From: Castellaniella caeni NBRC 101664
GTDB taxonomy: Bacteria; Pseudomonadota; Gammaproteobacteria; Burkholderiales; Burkholderiaceae_B
Direction of reading: 5' to 3'
NCBI RefSeq assembly: GCF_001592225.1
Contig: NZ_BCWN01000007.1
Location: 62,001 to 126,000, forward strand
Length of the DNA stretch: 64,000 nucleotides
The notes under the pieces are model-generated. The model searched no databases. It was not told the origin of the DNA and worked only from the letters and a program-made list of their open reading frames with translations. The translations under genes were made by a program, and so were the position numbers. Below, piece by piece: positions 8,427-17,231 of this stretch (the first letter of the stretch is position 1; each line of letters starts with the position of its first letter).

Positions 8427-9215
8427 ATGAACACCTTCTCTTTGCAAGCCGCCCTGCTGCCGCCCAGCGCGGGCTGGGCCTGGATCGCCCAGGGCTACGC
8501 CCTCTTTCGCCGCCAGCCGTTGGCGCTGATCTTCTGGAGCACCTTCACCAGCTTTCTCATCAACTTGGGCTCGGCCATTCCCATCATCGGGCAAACGGTG
8601 CTGGTCGCCCTGACGCCACTGCTGACTTTTCTCACGCTGTGCGCCTGCCGGACGATCAGCCAGGGGCAGCGCATGCTGCCCGGCCTGTGGCTGCAGCCGC
8701 TGAAGACGCCCGGCGTGACGCGCGCCCTGCTGCGTCTGGGGTTCGTCTACCTGGGCTGCATGATGCTGGCGGCGCTGGCGTCGGTGCTGCCCTTTCTGTC
8801 GTCGTTGGTGGCGGCCATCGGCACCGGGGCACAGCCCGACTATGAAGCCCTGGCGGACGCCATGACCCGGCCCTTCATCGTCTTCGGGCTGTTCTATGTG
8901 CTGCTGTCGGCCCTGTTCTGGCATGCTCCGGCCCTGATGGGCTGGCACGGCCTGCCCCTGCGCCGCGCCCTGTTCTACTCGATGGTGGCCTGCTGGCGCA
9001 ACAAGTGGGCCATCGCACTGTACGCGAGCAGCTGGGCCGCCCTGTTCTTCGGTCTGCACAGCTTGCTGGATGCCCTGCTGGCCGCGGGCGCCTCGGCCAC
9101 GGCCCTGGCCTGGGCAACGCTCATACTGGACATCCTGATCACCGCCCTGCTGTATTGCACCTTCTACCCCATCTACGACACCATCTTCCAAAGTCGCACG
9201 GCCGATTCCGCCTGA
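8427..9215 (+). CDS. BPSS1780-family membrane protein
   Basis: A 262-residue polytopic inner-membrane protein with about six hydrophobic helices. The pattern WIAQGYALFRRQPLALIFWSTF at the N-terminus and ALMGWHGLPLRRALFYSMVACWRN near two thirds fit the BPSS1780 family of uncharacterised Burkholderiales membrane proteins. Function is unknown. It begins 5 bp after thrB and is probably co-transcribed with it, an arrangement I recall from related genomes. Its last 43 bases overlap the end of the oppositely transcribed DUF192 gene. Confidence 0.82.
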   Translation: MNTFSLQAALLPPSAGWAWIAQGYALFRRQPLALIFWSTFTSFLINLGSAIPIIGQTVLVALTPLLTFLTLCACRTISQGQRMLPGLWLQPLKTPGVTRALLRLGFVYLGCMMLAALASVLPFLSSLVAAIGTGAQPDYEALADAMTRPFIVFGLFYVLLSALFWHAPALMGWHGLPLRRALFYSMVACWRNKWAIALYASSWAALFFGLHSLLDALLAAGASATALAWATLILDILITALLYCTFYPIYDTIFQSRTADSA

Positions 9216-9574
9216 GCCGCCCAGCCGGCCTGGCGGCAGTAGCCGTCCGGCAGCTCCAGCACGCAGGCGGCGCGGCGGCACCCGACCAGCCGGTTGGGCG
9301 GCACGCCGCCCGCCAGGCGCAACACCCGGCCCGCCGCATCCAGAAACACCACGTCGAGCGCGCGCCGCAGCCCCAGGGTATGCACGCTGCGGCAGGTGGG
9401 CAACAACAGGCCCCACGGCGCGGCGCCCCACCGGGGCGAGCGATGCAGCCCCCAGAAGCGCTGCCCGAACGTGCGCGCCACCACCAGCGCCAGCGGGCCG
9501 CTGGCAGGCCCCCAGGCCGGGACGTCATCCGGCCCGCCCCAGCAGCACCCGCCCTGCTCGCGCCCGCTGCGCAT
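9173..9574 (-). CDS. DUF192 family protein at the end of the tad operon
   Basis: A 133-residue protein resembling the DUF192 family. Visible are LVVARTFGQRFWGLHRSPRW, GLLLPTCRSVHTLGLRRALDVVFLD and a closing VLELPDG, which follow the usual DUF192 order (R-x-GL..., then F/H-T...LD-xxFLD..., then VLEL..G). The normal family member is periplasmic with a signal peptide; none is visible here. ATG 9574 lies 7 bases after the tadC stop, so it is the last gene of the tad operon. The function of DUF192 is unknown. Confidence 0.7.
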   Translation of the reverse strand: MRSGREQGGCCWGGPDDVPAWGPASGPLALVVARTFGQRFWGLHRSPRWGAAPWGLLLPTCRSVHTLGLRRALDVVFLDAAGRVLRLAGGVPPNRLVGCRRAACVLELPDGYCRQAGWAAQAESAVRLWKMVS

Positions 9575-9581
9575 CCCTGGA

Positions 9582-10442
9582 TCAGAACCCGGCATCCAGC
9601 AGCTTGACGGCAATGGGAAAGCCGATGACGAGGAAGGTACAGGGAAAAATGCAGACCACCATGGGAAACAGCATCTTCACCGGCGCCTGCAAAGCCAGGG
9701 TTTCGGCACGCAGAAAGCGTTCGCTGCGCTGACGTTCGGCCTGCGCCCGCAACAAGGGCCCCAGGCTCATGCCCAGCCGGTCGGCCTGCGCCAGCGCCAG
9801 CACCAGATTGCGCACGCCCGGCAGATCGGCCCACTGTGCCCAACGTTCAAGCCAGTGCGCGCGCTCGACACCGGTGCGTTCGAGCGCGGCCGCCTCGCGC
9901 AGGCTCTGGCGCAAAGGCCCCGCGGGCGCGTGCTCGGCCACCTGGCGCAAGGCGGCGGACAGGCTCAGGCCGGCCTCCACACACAGCGTCATCAGGTCGA
10001 GCATGAAAGGCAGTTCGCGCAGCATCTGCTGACGCCGGACGGCCGCCTTGCGGCGCAGCGACTGGCCAGGCAGGCAGTATCCCAGGCAGCCCGCCGCCAC
10101 CACCAGCACCAGGGCCACGCGCACCGAGGCCTCCAGCATCCAGGCCGAGGCCCCGGCCAGCAAGCCGCCCAGCGCGGCCAGCAGCAGCTGCGCCGCCAGC
10201 CAGCGCTCGGGCAGCCAGACGGACGCCAAACCCGCGCGCGGCCCCCACTGCTGCAGCCAGCGGCGCATGGCCCAGGTGACGAAGGGGGCGCACCAGGGGG
10301 CCAGCGCCGCGACCCAGGGCCACCAGAGGGGTTGTGCGCGGGCCTGTGGCGCGGACAAACGGGCCCAGGGCCATCCCAGGGCCCAGCAGGCAAGCCATAC
10401 GGCCACGGCGGCCAAGCCCACCCCCAGCCAGAACCAGATCAT
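9582..10442 (-). CDS. tadC: Tad/Flp pilus inner-membrane platform protein TadC
   Basis: A 286-residue T2SSF-type membrane platform protein. Two N-terminal hydrophobic blocks are followed by a cytoplasmic four-helix region (LRELPFMLDLMTLCVEAGLSL, residues ~145-165, and DLPGVRNLVLALAQADRLGMSLGPLLRAQAE). Two C-terminal helices close it (LFPMVVCIFPCTFLVIGFP). That architecture and the ELP-x-x-LDL motif identify TadC. With TadB it forms the platform on which the TadA ATPase works. ATG 10442 is set by a strong AGGAGG just upstream. The gene follows tadB by 77 bp, the largest gap inside the operon. Confidence 0.9.
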   Translation of the reverse strand: MIWFWLGVGLAAVAVWLACWALGWPWARLSAPQARAQPLWWPWVAALAPWCAPFVTWAMRRWLQQWGPRAGLASVWLPERWLAAQLLLAALGGLLAGASAWMLEASVRVALVLVVAAGCLGYCLPGQSLRRKAAVRRQQMLRELPFMLDLMTLCVEAGLSLSAALRQVAEHAPAGPLRQSLREAAALERTGVERAHWLERWAQWADLPGVRNLVLALAQADRLGMSLGPLLRAQAERQRSERFLRAETLALQAPVKMLFPMVVCIFPCTFLVIGFPIAVKLLDAGF

Positions 10443-10519
10443 TCCTGCCTCCTCTTCATCTCTGTCCCTCTTTGCCTGACGCACCGCGCGGCTGCGGCGT
10501 CCGGGCCCGTTCATGATGC

Positions 10520-11368
10520 TCAGACCTGGATGGCGGCCACGCGCCGAATCCAGAAGATACCCGCCCCTTCGAGCAGCACGATGCCACACAGCACGAGCCA
10601 GCCGTACCAGGTCTGCCACAAAAGCGCCATGGCCTGCGGTTCGAGGCGGCTCAGCACCAGCAACAGCAGCAGCGGCAAGCCCGCCATCAGGTGGCTTTGC
10701 ATGCGGCCTTGCGCCGTCAACGCCCGGACGCGGCCCAGCCAGTGCTGGCGGGTGCGCAGGGTTTGGGCGATGTTTTCCAGCGTGTCGGCCAGGCTGCCGC
10801 CCGTCTGCGCGGCAATCCCCAGGGCGGAGACCACCAGGCCGCAGGACTCGGTGGGCATGCGCTGGCGCAGCTGTTGCAAGGCCGCGTGAAAGCCCAGCCC
10901 CAGGCGCTGCTCGCGCAGCATGAGGGCGAATTCCTGCGCCAGCGGCGGACGCGACTGGGCAACCAGATGCTGCAGGGCCGCCTGCAGGCCGGCCCCGGCG
11001 CGCAAGGCACCGGCCAGCGCCTGCATCAGGTCGGGCAGCTGAGTGTCGAACAGTTGCTCGCGGCGGCGGCGCAGCAGGCGCAAGGCCACGGAGGGCGCCA
11101 GCAACATCCCGCACAACAGCGGCAGCACGCCCCACCAGCGGCCCAGCAGCCAGGCGCACAGCAGCAGGAACACCGCCCCGACGCCGAGCACGGCGGGCCG
11201 CAGCTGCCGCACGTCGAGAAAGAGAAAGGCGGCGTCCAGCGTGCGCTGGGTTTCGGCGTGCAGGCGATGCTGGTAGTGTTCCCAGGCCTGGAGCGCGCGG
11301 CGCAGCAGCAACCAGGCCGCATAGGCGACGCACACGCCGATCACGGGCAGCAGGATCAGCATCAGCAT
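10520..11368 (-). CDS. tadB: Tad/Flp pilus inner-membrane platform protein TadB
   Basis: A 282-residue T2SSF-type membrane protein. N-terminal helices are followed by a cytoplasmic domain with FDTQLPDLMQALAGALRAGAGL (residues ~105-126), the TadB form of the GSPII_F motif. LGIAAQTGGSLADTLENIAQTLRTR follows, then two C-terminal helices. It pairs with TadC as the inner-membrane platform. Its ATG overlaps the tadA stop by 7 bases (ATGCTGA), indicating translational coupling. Confidence 0.92.
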   Translation of the reverse strand: MLMLILLPVIGVCVAYAAWLLLRRALQAWEHYQHRLHAETQRTLDAAFLFLDVRQLRPAVLGVGAVFLLLCAWLLGRWWGVLPLLCGMLLAPSVALRLLRRRREQLFDTQLPDLMQALAGALRAGAGLQAALQHLVAQSRPPLAQEFALMLREQRLGLGFHAALQQLRQRMPTESCGLVVSALGIAAQTGGSLADTLENIAQTLRTRQHWLGRVRALTAQGRMQSHLMAGLPLLLLLVLSRLEPQAMALLWQTWYGWLVLCGIVLLEGAGIFWIRRVAAIQV

Positions 11369-13095
11369 GGCAGCTCCTGGAGGCGCGCGCCGTCCGCCAG
11401 TACCGCGTGGCCCTGGCGCACCGTGCGCTGGGAAAACAGGCCGATGTCCAAGGCGGCAAGCCCGGAAAAGCCTTCCGGCAAAAGCCCGCAGCCCTGGAAG
11501 ACGGCGGGCGGCCCCGCCTCACCGAGAAACAGATCCTGCAACTGGATGCGGCCGCTTTCGATGCCCGTGACCTGAACGATGGCGGTGAGCAGCCGTCGGC
11601 CATCCGCCGCCCGGCTCAGTTGCACGATGAAATCGATGGCCGCGGCGATGTGCTCGCGCACTGCGGCCAGGGGAAGATCCATGCCCGCCATCAGAATCAT
11701 GGTTTCCAGACGTCCCAGGGCGTCGCGCGGGCTGTTGGCGTGCAAGGTGGTGAGTGAACCCTCGTGCCCAGTATTCATGGCGGCCAGCATGTCGAAGGCC
11801 TCGCCGCCCCGGCACTCACCGACGACGATGCGGTCGGGCCGCATGCGCAAAGCGTTGCGTACCAGGTCGCGGATGTCGATACGGCCCCGGCCCTCGAGAT
11901 TGGGCGGACGCGCCTCCAGGCTGACCAGATGATCGTGGTTCAAGCGCAGTTCGGCGGCATCTTCGATCGTGATGATGCGTTCGTGCGCCGGGATGGCGTT
12001 GGACAGGATGTTGAGCAGGCTGGTCTTGCCCGAGCCGGTGCCGCCCGACACCACCAGGTTTTTTCGCTGCCGGACGCAATGCGACAGAAAGCGGGCCATG
12101 GGCACGTCCAGTGCGCCCGTCGCCAGCAAGTCGTCCATGGTCAGCCTGCGCGCCGGAAACTTGCGAATGGTCAGGCTCGCCCCGCGCAAGGCAATGGGCG
12201 CGATGACCGCGTTGACGCGCGAGCCGTCCCGCAGGCGGGCGTCCACCATGGGAGCGCTCTCGTCGATACGACGCCCCAGGGGCGAGACGATGCGTTCGAT
12301 CACCCCGAGCACCGCCGCTTCGCCGCTGAAGCTCGCGGTGTCGCGCACGAGGCAACCACCCCGCTCGACGAAAATCTCGTCGTGCCGGTTCACCATGATT
12401 TCGGTTACCGCCGGATCGGCCAGCAGGGGTTCGAGCGGCCCCAGCCCCACGGCCTCATCGACCAGCTCGCGCAGCAGCCGCGCCGGATCGATCTGCGGCG
12501 GCAGCGCGGCGTCTGCGGCCATGAGGTCTTGCAACACGCGCGTCGCCTCGGCGCGCAAGGCGGCATCGCTCATGCCGGCGATGTCCCGCCGCCGCAGCTG
12601 CAAGGCAGCGATGAGACCCTCGTGCAGGCGCCGCCGGATCTGCTGCCCCGCGGGCGAGTGTGCGTACCGGTGCGCCGTCACGGGTTCGGGCTCGTGCAGC
12701 TCGCAGGCCGCATCCGCGAGGGACGGCACGACCAAAGACGGGGACTGGGCCGACACTGCGGGCGGCGGGGAGGCGGCGGGCGGCACCGCCGGGGCATCTT
12801 CGAGCCGCTGGCGCACCTGCAGCAGGCAGGGGCCGATCACCAGTTCGTCCTGCGGCTCGATCGGGCCGAAGGACGCCACCCGGGCGCCATTGACGATAGA
12901 ACCGAAAATCGAGCCACCGTCCTCCAGCCAGAGCTGATCTTCGCGCAGCACGATCTGCGCATGATGGCGCGCCACCCGCCAGGTCTTCAGATTGAGGCTA
13001 CACGCCGGGTCCCTGCCGATCGAGACGGGCAAGGGATAGCACCCGCGCTCGATGCGGCCATCCTCAAAACGCAGTTCCAGTTCCACCTGAGCCAT
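11362..13095 (-). CDS. tadA: Tad pilus ATPase TadA/CpaF with N-terminal FHA domain
   Basis: A 577-residue secretion ATPase that powers pilus assembly. Residues ~1-95 form an FHA-like domain ([24 protein letters not shown]), which normally reads phosphothreonine. The CpaF core follows, with [10 protein letters not shown] (N2 domain), Walker A GGTGSGKT near residue 350, [11 protein letters not shown] and the Walker B/His-box region [35 protein letters not shown] 13095 has GGAGG upstream and gives the full FHA domain; earlier codons belong to the overlapping secretin gene. The FHA fusion is the notable feature, because separate Tad loci carry an FHA or TadZ partner on its own. Confidence 0.94.
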   Translation of the reverse strand: MAQVELELRFEDGRIERGCYPLPVSIGRDPACSLNLKTWRVARHHAQIVLREDQLWLEDGGSIFGSIVNGARVASFGPIEPQDELVIGPCLLQVRQRLEDAPAVPPAASPPPAVSAQSPSLVVPSLADAACELHEPEPVTAHRYAHSPAGQQIRRRLHEGLIAALQLRRRDIAGMSDAALRAEATRVLQDLMAADAALPPQIDPARLLRELVDEAVGLGPLEPLLADPAVTEIMVNRHDEIFVERGGCLVRDTASFSGEAAVLGVIERIVSPLGRRIDESAPMVDARLRDGSRVNAVIAPIALRGASLTIRKFPARRLTMDDLLATGALDVPMARFLSHCVRQRKNLVVSGGTGSGKTSLLNILSNAIPAHERIITIEDAAELRLNHDHLVSLEARPPNLEGRGRIDIRDLVRNALRMRPDRIVVGECRGGEAFDMLAAMNTGHEGSLTTLHANSPRDALGRLETMILMAGMDLPLAAVREHIAAAIDFIVQLSRAADGRRLLTAIVQVTGIESGRIQLQDLFLGEAGPPAVFQGCGLLPEGFSGLAALDIGLFSQRTVRQGHAVLADGARLQELPC

Positions 13096-14614
13096 GTTGA
13101 CCTCCAGTTGCCTGATGTTCGTTCGTCTCGCGGCTGTCGCTCGGCAGGCGCGCCGCGGACGACGCAGCGCCCCCACCCTGGCCGTCCCGTGTCCCCACCG
13201 GCGTCCGCCACTGGGAGCCGGGCCCGGACGCGAGCGGATCCCAGCGCGGCACGGGCCGGGCAACGGGCAGGCTGCTCGCGGGACGGATCGGGTTCACGAG
13301 GCTGGGCGCGGCGGGAAATGCCTGCCGCAGGACGGCAGCTGTGCGCCCGACCCGGGCGCGTATGTCCGGGTGCTCGGCGGTGACGAGCTGCGGCGTGACG
13401 AGAATGGCCAGTTCGGTGTCGTTTTTCTGAAACCGCGTTGAACGAAACAGCGCACCGAGAATGGGCACGGATCCCAGGCCGGGCACCCGATCGACGTTGT
13501 CCGCCGTTTCGCGCGACAGAAAGCCCGCGAGCACCAGCGTCTGACCCGAGCGCACGTTGAACTCGGTGGCTGTCCGGCGCGTCTTGAGCGAGGGCCCTCC
13601 GGGCACCGAGAGCGCCGTATCCACCGAACTCACCTCGACCTCGATGCGCGAGCGCACGGCGCCGTTGCGTTCCACCGAGGGCGTGATCCGCAGGGAAACG
13701 CCATAGGGCTTGAAAGCCGTCTGGGTGTTGCCGTTGTGATCCACCGTGCTGTAGGGCACCTCGCCCCCTGCCAGGAACTCGGCGGTAGCGCCGCTTCTGG
13801 CCAGCAGCTGAGGCTGGGCCAGCACCACGGCGCGGCCCTCCTGGGCCAGCAGATTGATCTGCGCGGAGAGCAAGGCATTGATGCCGAAATAGCCCGCCGC
13901 CCGGGCTGCGGGAAACGCCAGGGGCAGCACGCTCTCGCCCGGACGTTCGGCCAGGCGGCGCGAACCGCCGTCCCAGCCCAGGGCCGCGGTCAACCCGCCC
14001 GTGCCTTGCGGATTCCAGCGCAGACCCAGCTCACGCAGCAGGGTTTTGGGCACCTCGACGACCTGCACGTCCAGCAGCACCATCTGATCCCAACCGACCG
14101 TGCCGGTGAAATCCAGCAGCTGCGGGTAGCGGCGGCCCAGCTCGGCCAGGCGCTGCCGGTCGCCGTCGGACAGATCATCGCCCTCGATCAGCAGTTTTTC
14201 GCCCAGCGCCGTGACGCGCGCCCCCGGAATGCGCTCGAGCACTGTGCGCAGCTCGTCCTGCAGCTGGCGCATCCCCTCGGGCGCCACCTCGACGGCATAG
14301 CGCTGCACCTGGCCATCGGCCGTCCAGGCATGCAGGGTGCTGAAGCCAGGCTTGCGTGCGAAGATAATGACCTCGCGGTCGTCCGTACTGACTGCGTTGA
14401 GCACCTTGCCGTCGCCCACCGCCACCCGCGCCACGCCGGGGATCCCCAGCACGCGCACTTCACCCGCCTGCAAGGCAAGCGGCGTCTCGCGTTCGCGTGC
14501 CGTGGCCGCCACGGCCGGGTTCCACAGCCAGACCCCCAGCCCCGCCAGCAGGCACAGGCGCATGACCTGCCGACGACCGCGCGCGCCGCCCCAGCGTCTC
14601 AGAATACGGCTCAT
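13064..14614 (-). CDS. rcpA: Tad pilus outer-membrane secretin CpaC/RcpA
   Basis: A 516-residue type II/IV-like secretin. A signal peptide (basic start, then a hydrophobic run ending NPAVAA) is followed by a pilus N-terminal domain (LQAGEVRVLGIPGVARVAVGD). A BON-like region (TVLERIPGARVTALGEKLLIEG) and the secretin core (FLAGGEVPYSTVDHNG...FKPYGVSLRITPSV, SGQTLVLAGFLSRET, VPGLGSVPILGALFRS) follow. It should form the outer-membrane channel. Its 3' end overlaps tadA by 32 bases. Its start overlaps the cpaB/rcpC stop as ATGA. The C-terminal ~80 residues are Pro/Gly/Ser-rich and poorly conserved. Confidence 0.94.
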   Translation of the reverse strand: MSRILRRWGGARGRRQVMRLCLLAGLGVWLWNPAVAATARERETPLALQAGEVRVLGIPGVARVAVGDGKVLNAVSTDDREVIIFARKPGFSTLHAWTADGQVQRYAVEVAPEGMRQLQDELRTVLERIPGARVTALGEKLLIEGDDLSDGDRQRLAELGRRYPQLLDFTGTVGWDQMVLLDVQVVEVPKTLLRELGLRWNPQGTGGLTAALGWDGGSRRLAERPGESVLPLAFPAARAAGYFGINALLSAQINLLAQEGRAVVLAQPQLLARSGATAEFLAGGEVPYSTVDHNGNTQTAFKPYGVSLRITPSVERNGAVRSRIEVEVSSVDTALSVPGGPSLKTRRTATEFNVRSGQTLVLAGFLSRETADNVDRVPGLGSVPILGALFRSTRFQKNDTELAILVTPQLVTAEHPDIRARVGRTAAVLRQAFPAAPSLVNPIRPASSLPVARPVPRWDPLASGPGSQWRTPVGTRDGQGGGAASSAARLPSDSRETNEHQATGGQHGSGGTGTAF

Positions 14615-15657
14615 GGTCGCTCTCCCGGCTGCTCAAGCAGCCCTTCATGCAGTTCATCCCCCGATTCTTCTTCCGGGCCATCTGTCAACGCCGCACCCGC
14701 CGCCAGGCCGTCAGCCCATGGCGCAGGCGCGTCGGACGACGCGGGGAAGCGGCCACGCAACGCCTGCATCCAGGCACTGCTCAGTGCCTGGCCCGGCGGC
14801 AGGTCGAACAGGCCCAGGCCCGGGCCTGGCTGCGCCACTTCGCCACGCGCCCAGGCAGGCAGGGCCCGGGCGGACGCGGCGCCGTACAGGATCACGGCCT
14901 TGCGCGGCGTCGGCGTACGCGGCGGGTTCACGCCCAGCAGGGCCGCCAGATCGCCCCGGGCCGCGCGACGATCAGCCTGAGCATCTTCGGGGTGCCGCAG
15001 AATCGCCGTCAGGGTGCCCGCCTGGCGCGCGGCCACCAGCTTGACCACATCGTCGGGCGCCGCGTCCAGCGTCACGGTCGAGTAGTGCTGCTCGCCCGCG
15101 CCGCTCTCTCCCGTGCGCGTCTCGCGCCCGGTGGCCAGCACCAGCACCCCTTGCAGCAGCGGGGCCGTCAACCGTCGACGCTGATGATCGAAGGACACGT
15201 AGAGATCGATCAGATCGCCCGGCTGCAGCAAACCCGATAAGGAGTTGACCTGATCCACCGGCAGCGTGATGGCGCGCCGCCCGGGGGCCAGCTGCGCCGA
15301 GAAGGCGGTGTGCTGCTGATGCACGTGTACAGGCAAAATGGCCTCGCCCGCCGACAGATTCGCCGTCAGCAGGCGCCCCTCGAGTTCACCGTAGCGCGCG
15401 GCGGGCAAGGCATCCCGGCTGACCCACTGCGCGGGAAAACTGCGCACGGCCAGGTGGGACGGCAGCAGCCGCGTGCCCGCCGCGAGATCGCCAGCGGCCA
15501 CCACGCGCTCGACCATCGCCAGACGCGACTGGTCTTCGATCTGCCGCACCCGGTCACGGACGTGCAGCGCCAGGGCACCCGCCGCCAGGCCGCCGATCAG
15601 CAGGGCCAGGACGGCCAGCACCACGGTTTTGGGCAGGCGCATGAGGAAGCGTGTCAT
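14611..15657 (-). CDS. cpaB: Tad pilus assembly protein CpaB/RcpC
   Basis: A 348-residue periplasmic protein anchored by one N-terminal helix (TVVLAVLALLIGGLAAGALAL). A SAF domain follows (VERVVAAGDLAAGTRLLPSHLAVR, residues ~45-70; ANLSAGEAILPVHV). Next is the RcpC core (APGRRAITLPVDQVNSLSG...PGDLIDLYVSFD). It is thought to gate or stabilise the secretin. The C-terminal third is acidic and low in conservation. I chose ATG 15657, which overlaps the stop of the preceding gene as ATGA; codons further 5' would read into that gene's body. Confidence 0.9.
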   Translation of the reverse strand: MTRFLMRLPKTVVLAVLALLIGGLAAGALALHVRDRVRQIEDQSRLAMVERVVAAGDLAAGTRLLPSHLAVRSFPAQWVSRDALPAARYGELEGRLLTANLSAGEAILPVHVHQQHTAFSAQLAPGRRAITLPVDQVNSLSGLLQPGDLIDLYVSFDHQRRRLTAPLLQGVLVLATGRETRTGESGAGEQHYSTVTLDAAPDDVVKLVAARQAGTLTAILRHPEDAQADRRAARGDLAALLGVNPPRTPTPRKAVILYGAASARALPAWARGEVAQPGPGLGLFDLPPGQALSSAWMQALRGRFPASSDAPAPWADGLAAGAALTDGPEEESGDELHEGLLEQPGERP

Positions 15658-16493
15658 GGGGTCTCCCGCGGATAATGCCAGAAGGTCACGGCCACCGAGC
15701 TTGTCCGGGGCCGGATGTGCAGGGCCAGGCCGCCCAGTTGCGCATGACGCCAGCGGCTGATGCCGGGCGCCAGCCCGGCGGGCGGCGGCCCATCGGACAC
15801 CAGGCCACCGGACTCTGGGCCACCTGGTGCCAGGCCGTCCGGCACCAGGCCATCCGACAGCGGGCGGACGGCGGCCTGCTCGGGTTGCCAGTGATCTTTT
15901 TGCAAGGCCCGGCGCAAGGCCTGCTCCACCTGCGCCAGCGTGCCGTCGCAATCGAAAGCGCTCAGCACCACGCCTGCGGCCTGGCCGTCGTCGCGCGTCC
16001 GCAGCACCTGGCGCGCCCCGGGCGGCACGAGGCGCGCCGCATCGAAGGTCGGCATGCCGGAAGGTGGCGCGGCGGGTGTCAGCGAAGACAGCAGGCCGCG
16101 CGTGCCTTGCGGGTCGCCCTGCAGCTGGGCCAGCCAGTGGCTTGGCCCCTGCCCGCCGGACAGCAGCAGGACGCCGCCCGCCCATTGCAGGCGCGCAAAG
16201 CGCGCCGGGCCCGAGGCAAGAAGCCGCCGGGCAACTTCCAGCGGTGGCTGGCGCGCCTGGAAGCGATAGAGCGTGACGTCAGCCCCTGGCAGTCGCGGCA
16301 TTGCTTCGCGCGTCCAGCGCCAGCCCTGATCCGCCAGCGCCTGGACGGGATCCCAGGCGGGCAGGCTCGCCCCGGCGCTGCGACTTGCCAGCAGCGCCAG
16401 GCCCAGCAGGATCGCGGCCACCGGGCAGCGCAGTCTATGGGCGCGCGGAACGCGCCCGACGCGTGCGCATCTGTGTGTATGCCTGTCGTTCAT
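15654..16493 (-). CDS. Unrecognised secreted protein of the tad operon
   Basis: A 279-residue protein that I do not recognise. It has a long basic N-terminus and a hydrophobic run (AAILLGLALLASRSAGA), read as a Sec signal peptide cleaved near residue 42. The mature part has two weakly similar blocks, one around ADVTLYRFQARQPPLEVARRLL and one around GVVLSAFDCDGTLAQVEQAL. A Gly/Pro/Asp-rich low-complexity stretch lies around residues 210-245. Start and stop overlap both neighbours as ATGA, so it is surely translated with the operon. Position suggests a periplasmic accessory of the pilus; this is inference. Confidence 0.75.
   Translation of the reverse strand: MNDRHTHRCARVGRVPRAHRLRCPVAAILLGLALLASRSAGASLPAWDPVQALADQGWRWTREAMPRLPGADVTLYRFQARQPPLEVARRLLASGPARFARLQWAGGVLLLSGGQGPSHWLAQLQGDPQGTRGLLSSLTPAAPPSGMPTFDAARLVPPGARQVLRTRDDGQAAGVVLSAFDCDGTLAQVEQALRRALQKDHWQPEQAAVRPLSDGLVPDGLAPGGPESGGLVSDGPPPAGLAPGISRWRHAQLGGLALHIRPRTSSVAVTFWHYPRETP
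15785..15862. repeat. Degenerate short repeat coding the Gly/Pro-rich stretch
   Basis: Degenerate copies of a roughly 15-base unit (forward-strand core CACCAGGCCATCCGGA and variants) lie in tandem inside the unknown tad gene. On the coding strand they encode repeats such as SDGLVPDGLAPGG and SGGLVSDGPPPAG. The copies are imperfect. Such tracts can change length by slippage, but only one allele is visible here. Confidence 0.5.
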
Positions 16494-17230
16494 GGCTGGT
16501 CTCCGGGGTACAGATGGGGGGCGGGCACCTCTGCCGTCCAGGCTCTCAGCCAGTCCCATTCGGGGAGCGCGCGCCCCCAGGCTTCATCGATCCCCCGCAG
16601 CCGCTGCGTGACCTGCCGGCCCACCGCCTGCGATTGCCGGGCCTGCTGCCCCCAGGCCTGGCCGCTGGCCCCCAGCACGGCCTGAACCGCCGCATCGCCC
16701 GCGGCGGCCCCGGCGCCACGCAGAATGACCGTCTGCCGCCGCAAGGACAACGTGCGCAGATCGACGTCCCACAAGGCGCCCGTGGGCTGCGCAGTACCGC
16801 GCGTCCGGGCGCTGGCCTCGGCACGCCAAAGCGCCCCATCGCCCAGGGCCAGCTCCTGGCGCAGCGCGGCAGCTCCCGGATACGAATTGCCAGGCCCGGA
16901 CACGGCGGCCCCAGGCAAGGGTTCGACGTGCGGCGGGGGAACCGCGGCCAGCAGAGGATCGCCGCGCCGATCCAGACGCCGCGAGGCCCAGGCCGAAGGC
17001 CGGGCAGCCCACGTGGCGGCAAGCTCGGCGGGGCTCATTTCCTGGTGCGCGAAGGCAAAGGCGGCTTGCCGGCTGTCGTGCGACAGCTGCAAGGCGGCAT
17101 CCTGCACCCGCCCCAGCCAGAGCACGCCCACCCACAGGCTGCCCAGCGCCAGCAGCACTGCGAGCGCCTCTGCCACAGCCTGCCCGCGCTGCATCCGCAA
17201 ACTCCGCCAACGTGCCTGTCCGCGCATCAT
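16490..17230 (-). CDS. TadE-like pseudopilin
   Basis: A 246-residue protein whose N-terminus resembles TadE. A basic leader ends in MQRG, followed by QAVAEALAVLLALGSLWVGVLWL. Cleavage after that Gly would leave Glu at position 5, as for class III prepilins of the Flp/TadE/TadF group. The remainder is a soluble periplasmic domain without a recognised motif. Starts at 17230 and 17227 (ATGATG) are both possible. The first lies one base after the TadG-like stop. It overlaps the next gene by ATGA. The call rests on the N-terminal signature and context. Confidence 0.7.
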   Translation of the reverse strand: MMRGQARWRSLRMQRGQAVAEALAVLLALGSLWVGVLWLGRVQDAALQLSHDSRQAAFAFAHQEMSPAELAATWAARPSAWASRRLDRRGDPLLAAVPPPHVEPLPGAAVSGPGNSYPGAAALRQELALGDGALWRAEASARTRGTAQPTGALWDVDLRTLSLRRQTVILRGAGAAAGDAAVQAVLGASGQAWGQQARQSQAVGRQVTQRLRGIDEAWGRALPEWDWLRAWTAEVPAPHLYPGDQP

Positions 17231-17231
17231 C

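Noticed and set aside
9582-11603. A fused 673-codon reading of tadC with upstream sequence
   Set aside because: The 5' part is tadB in another frame. TadC starts at ATG 10442 with a strong AGGAGG.
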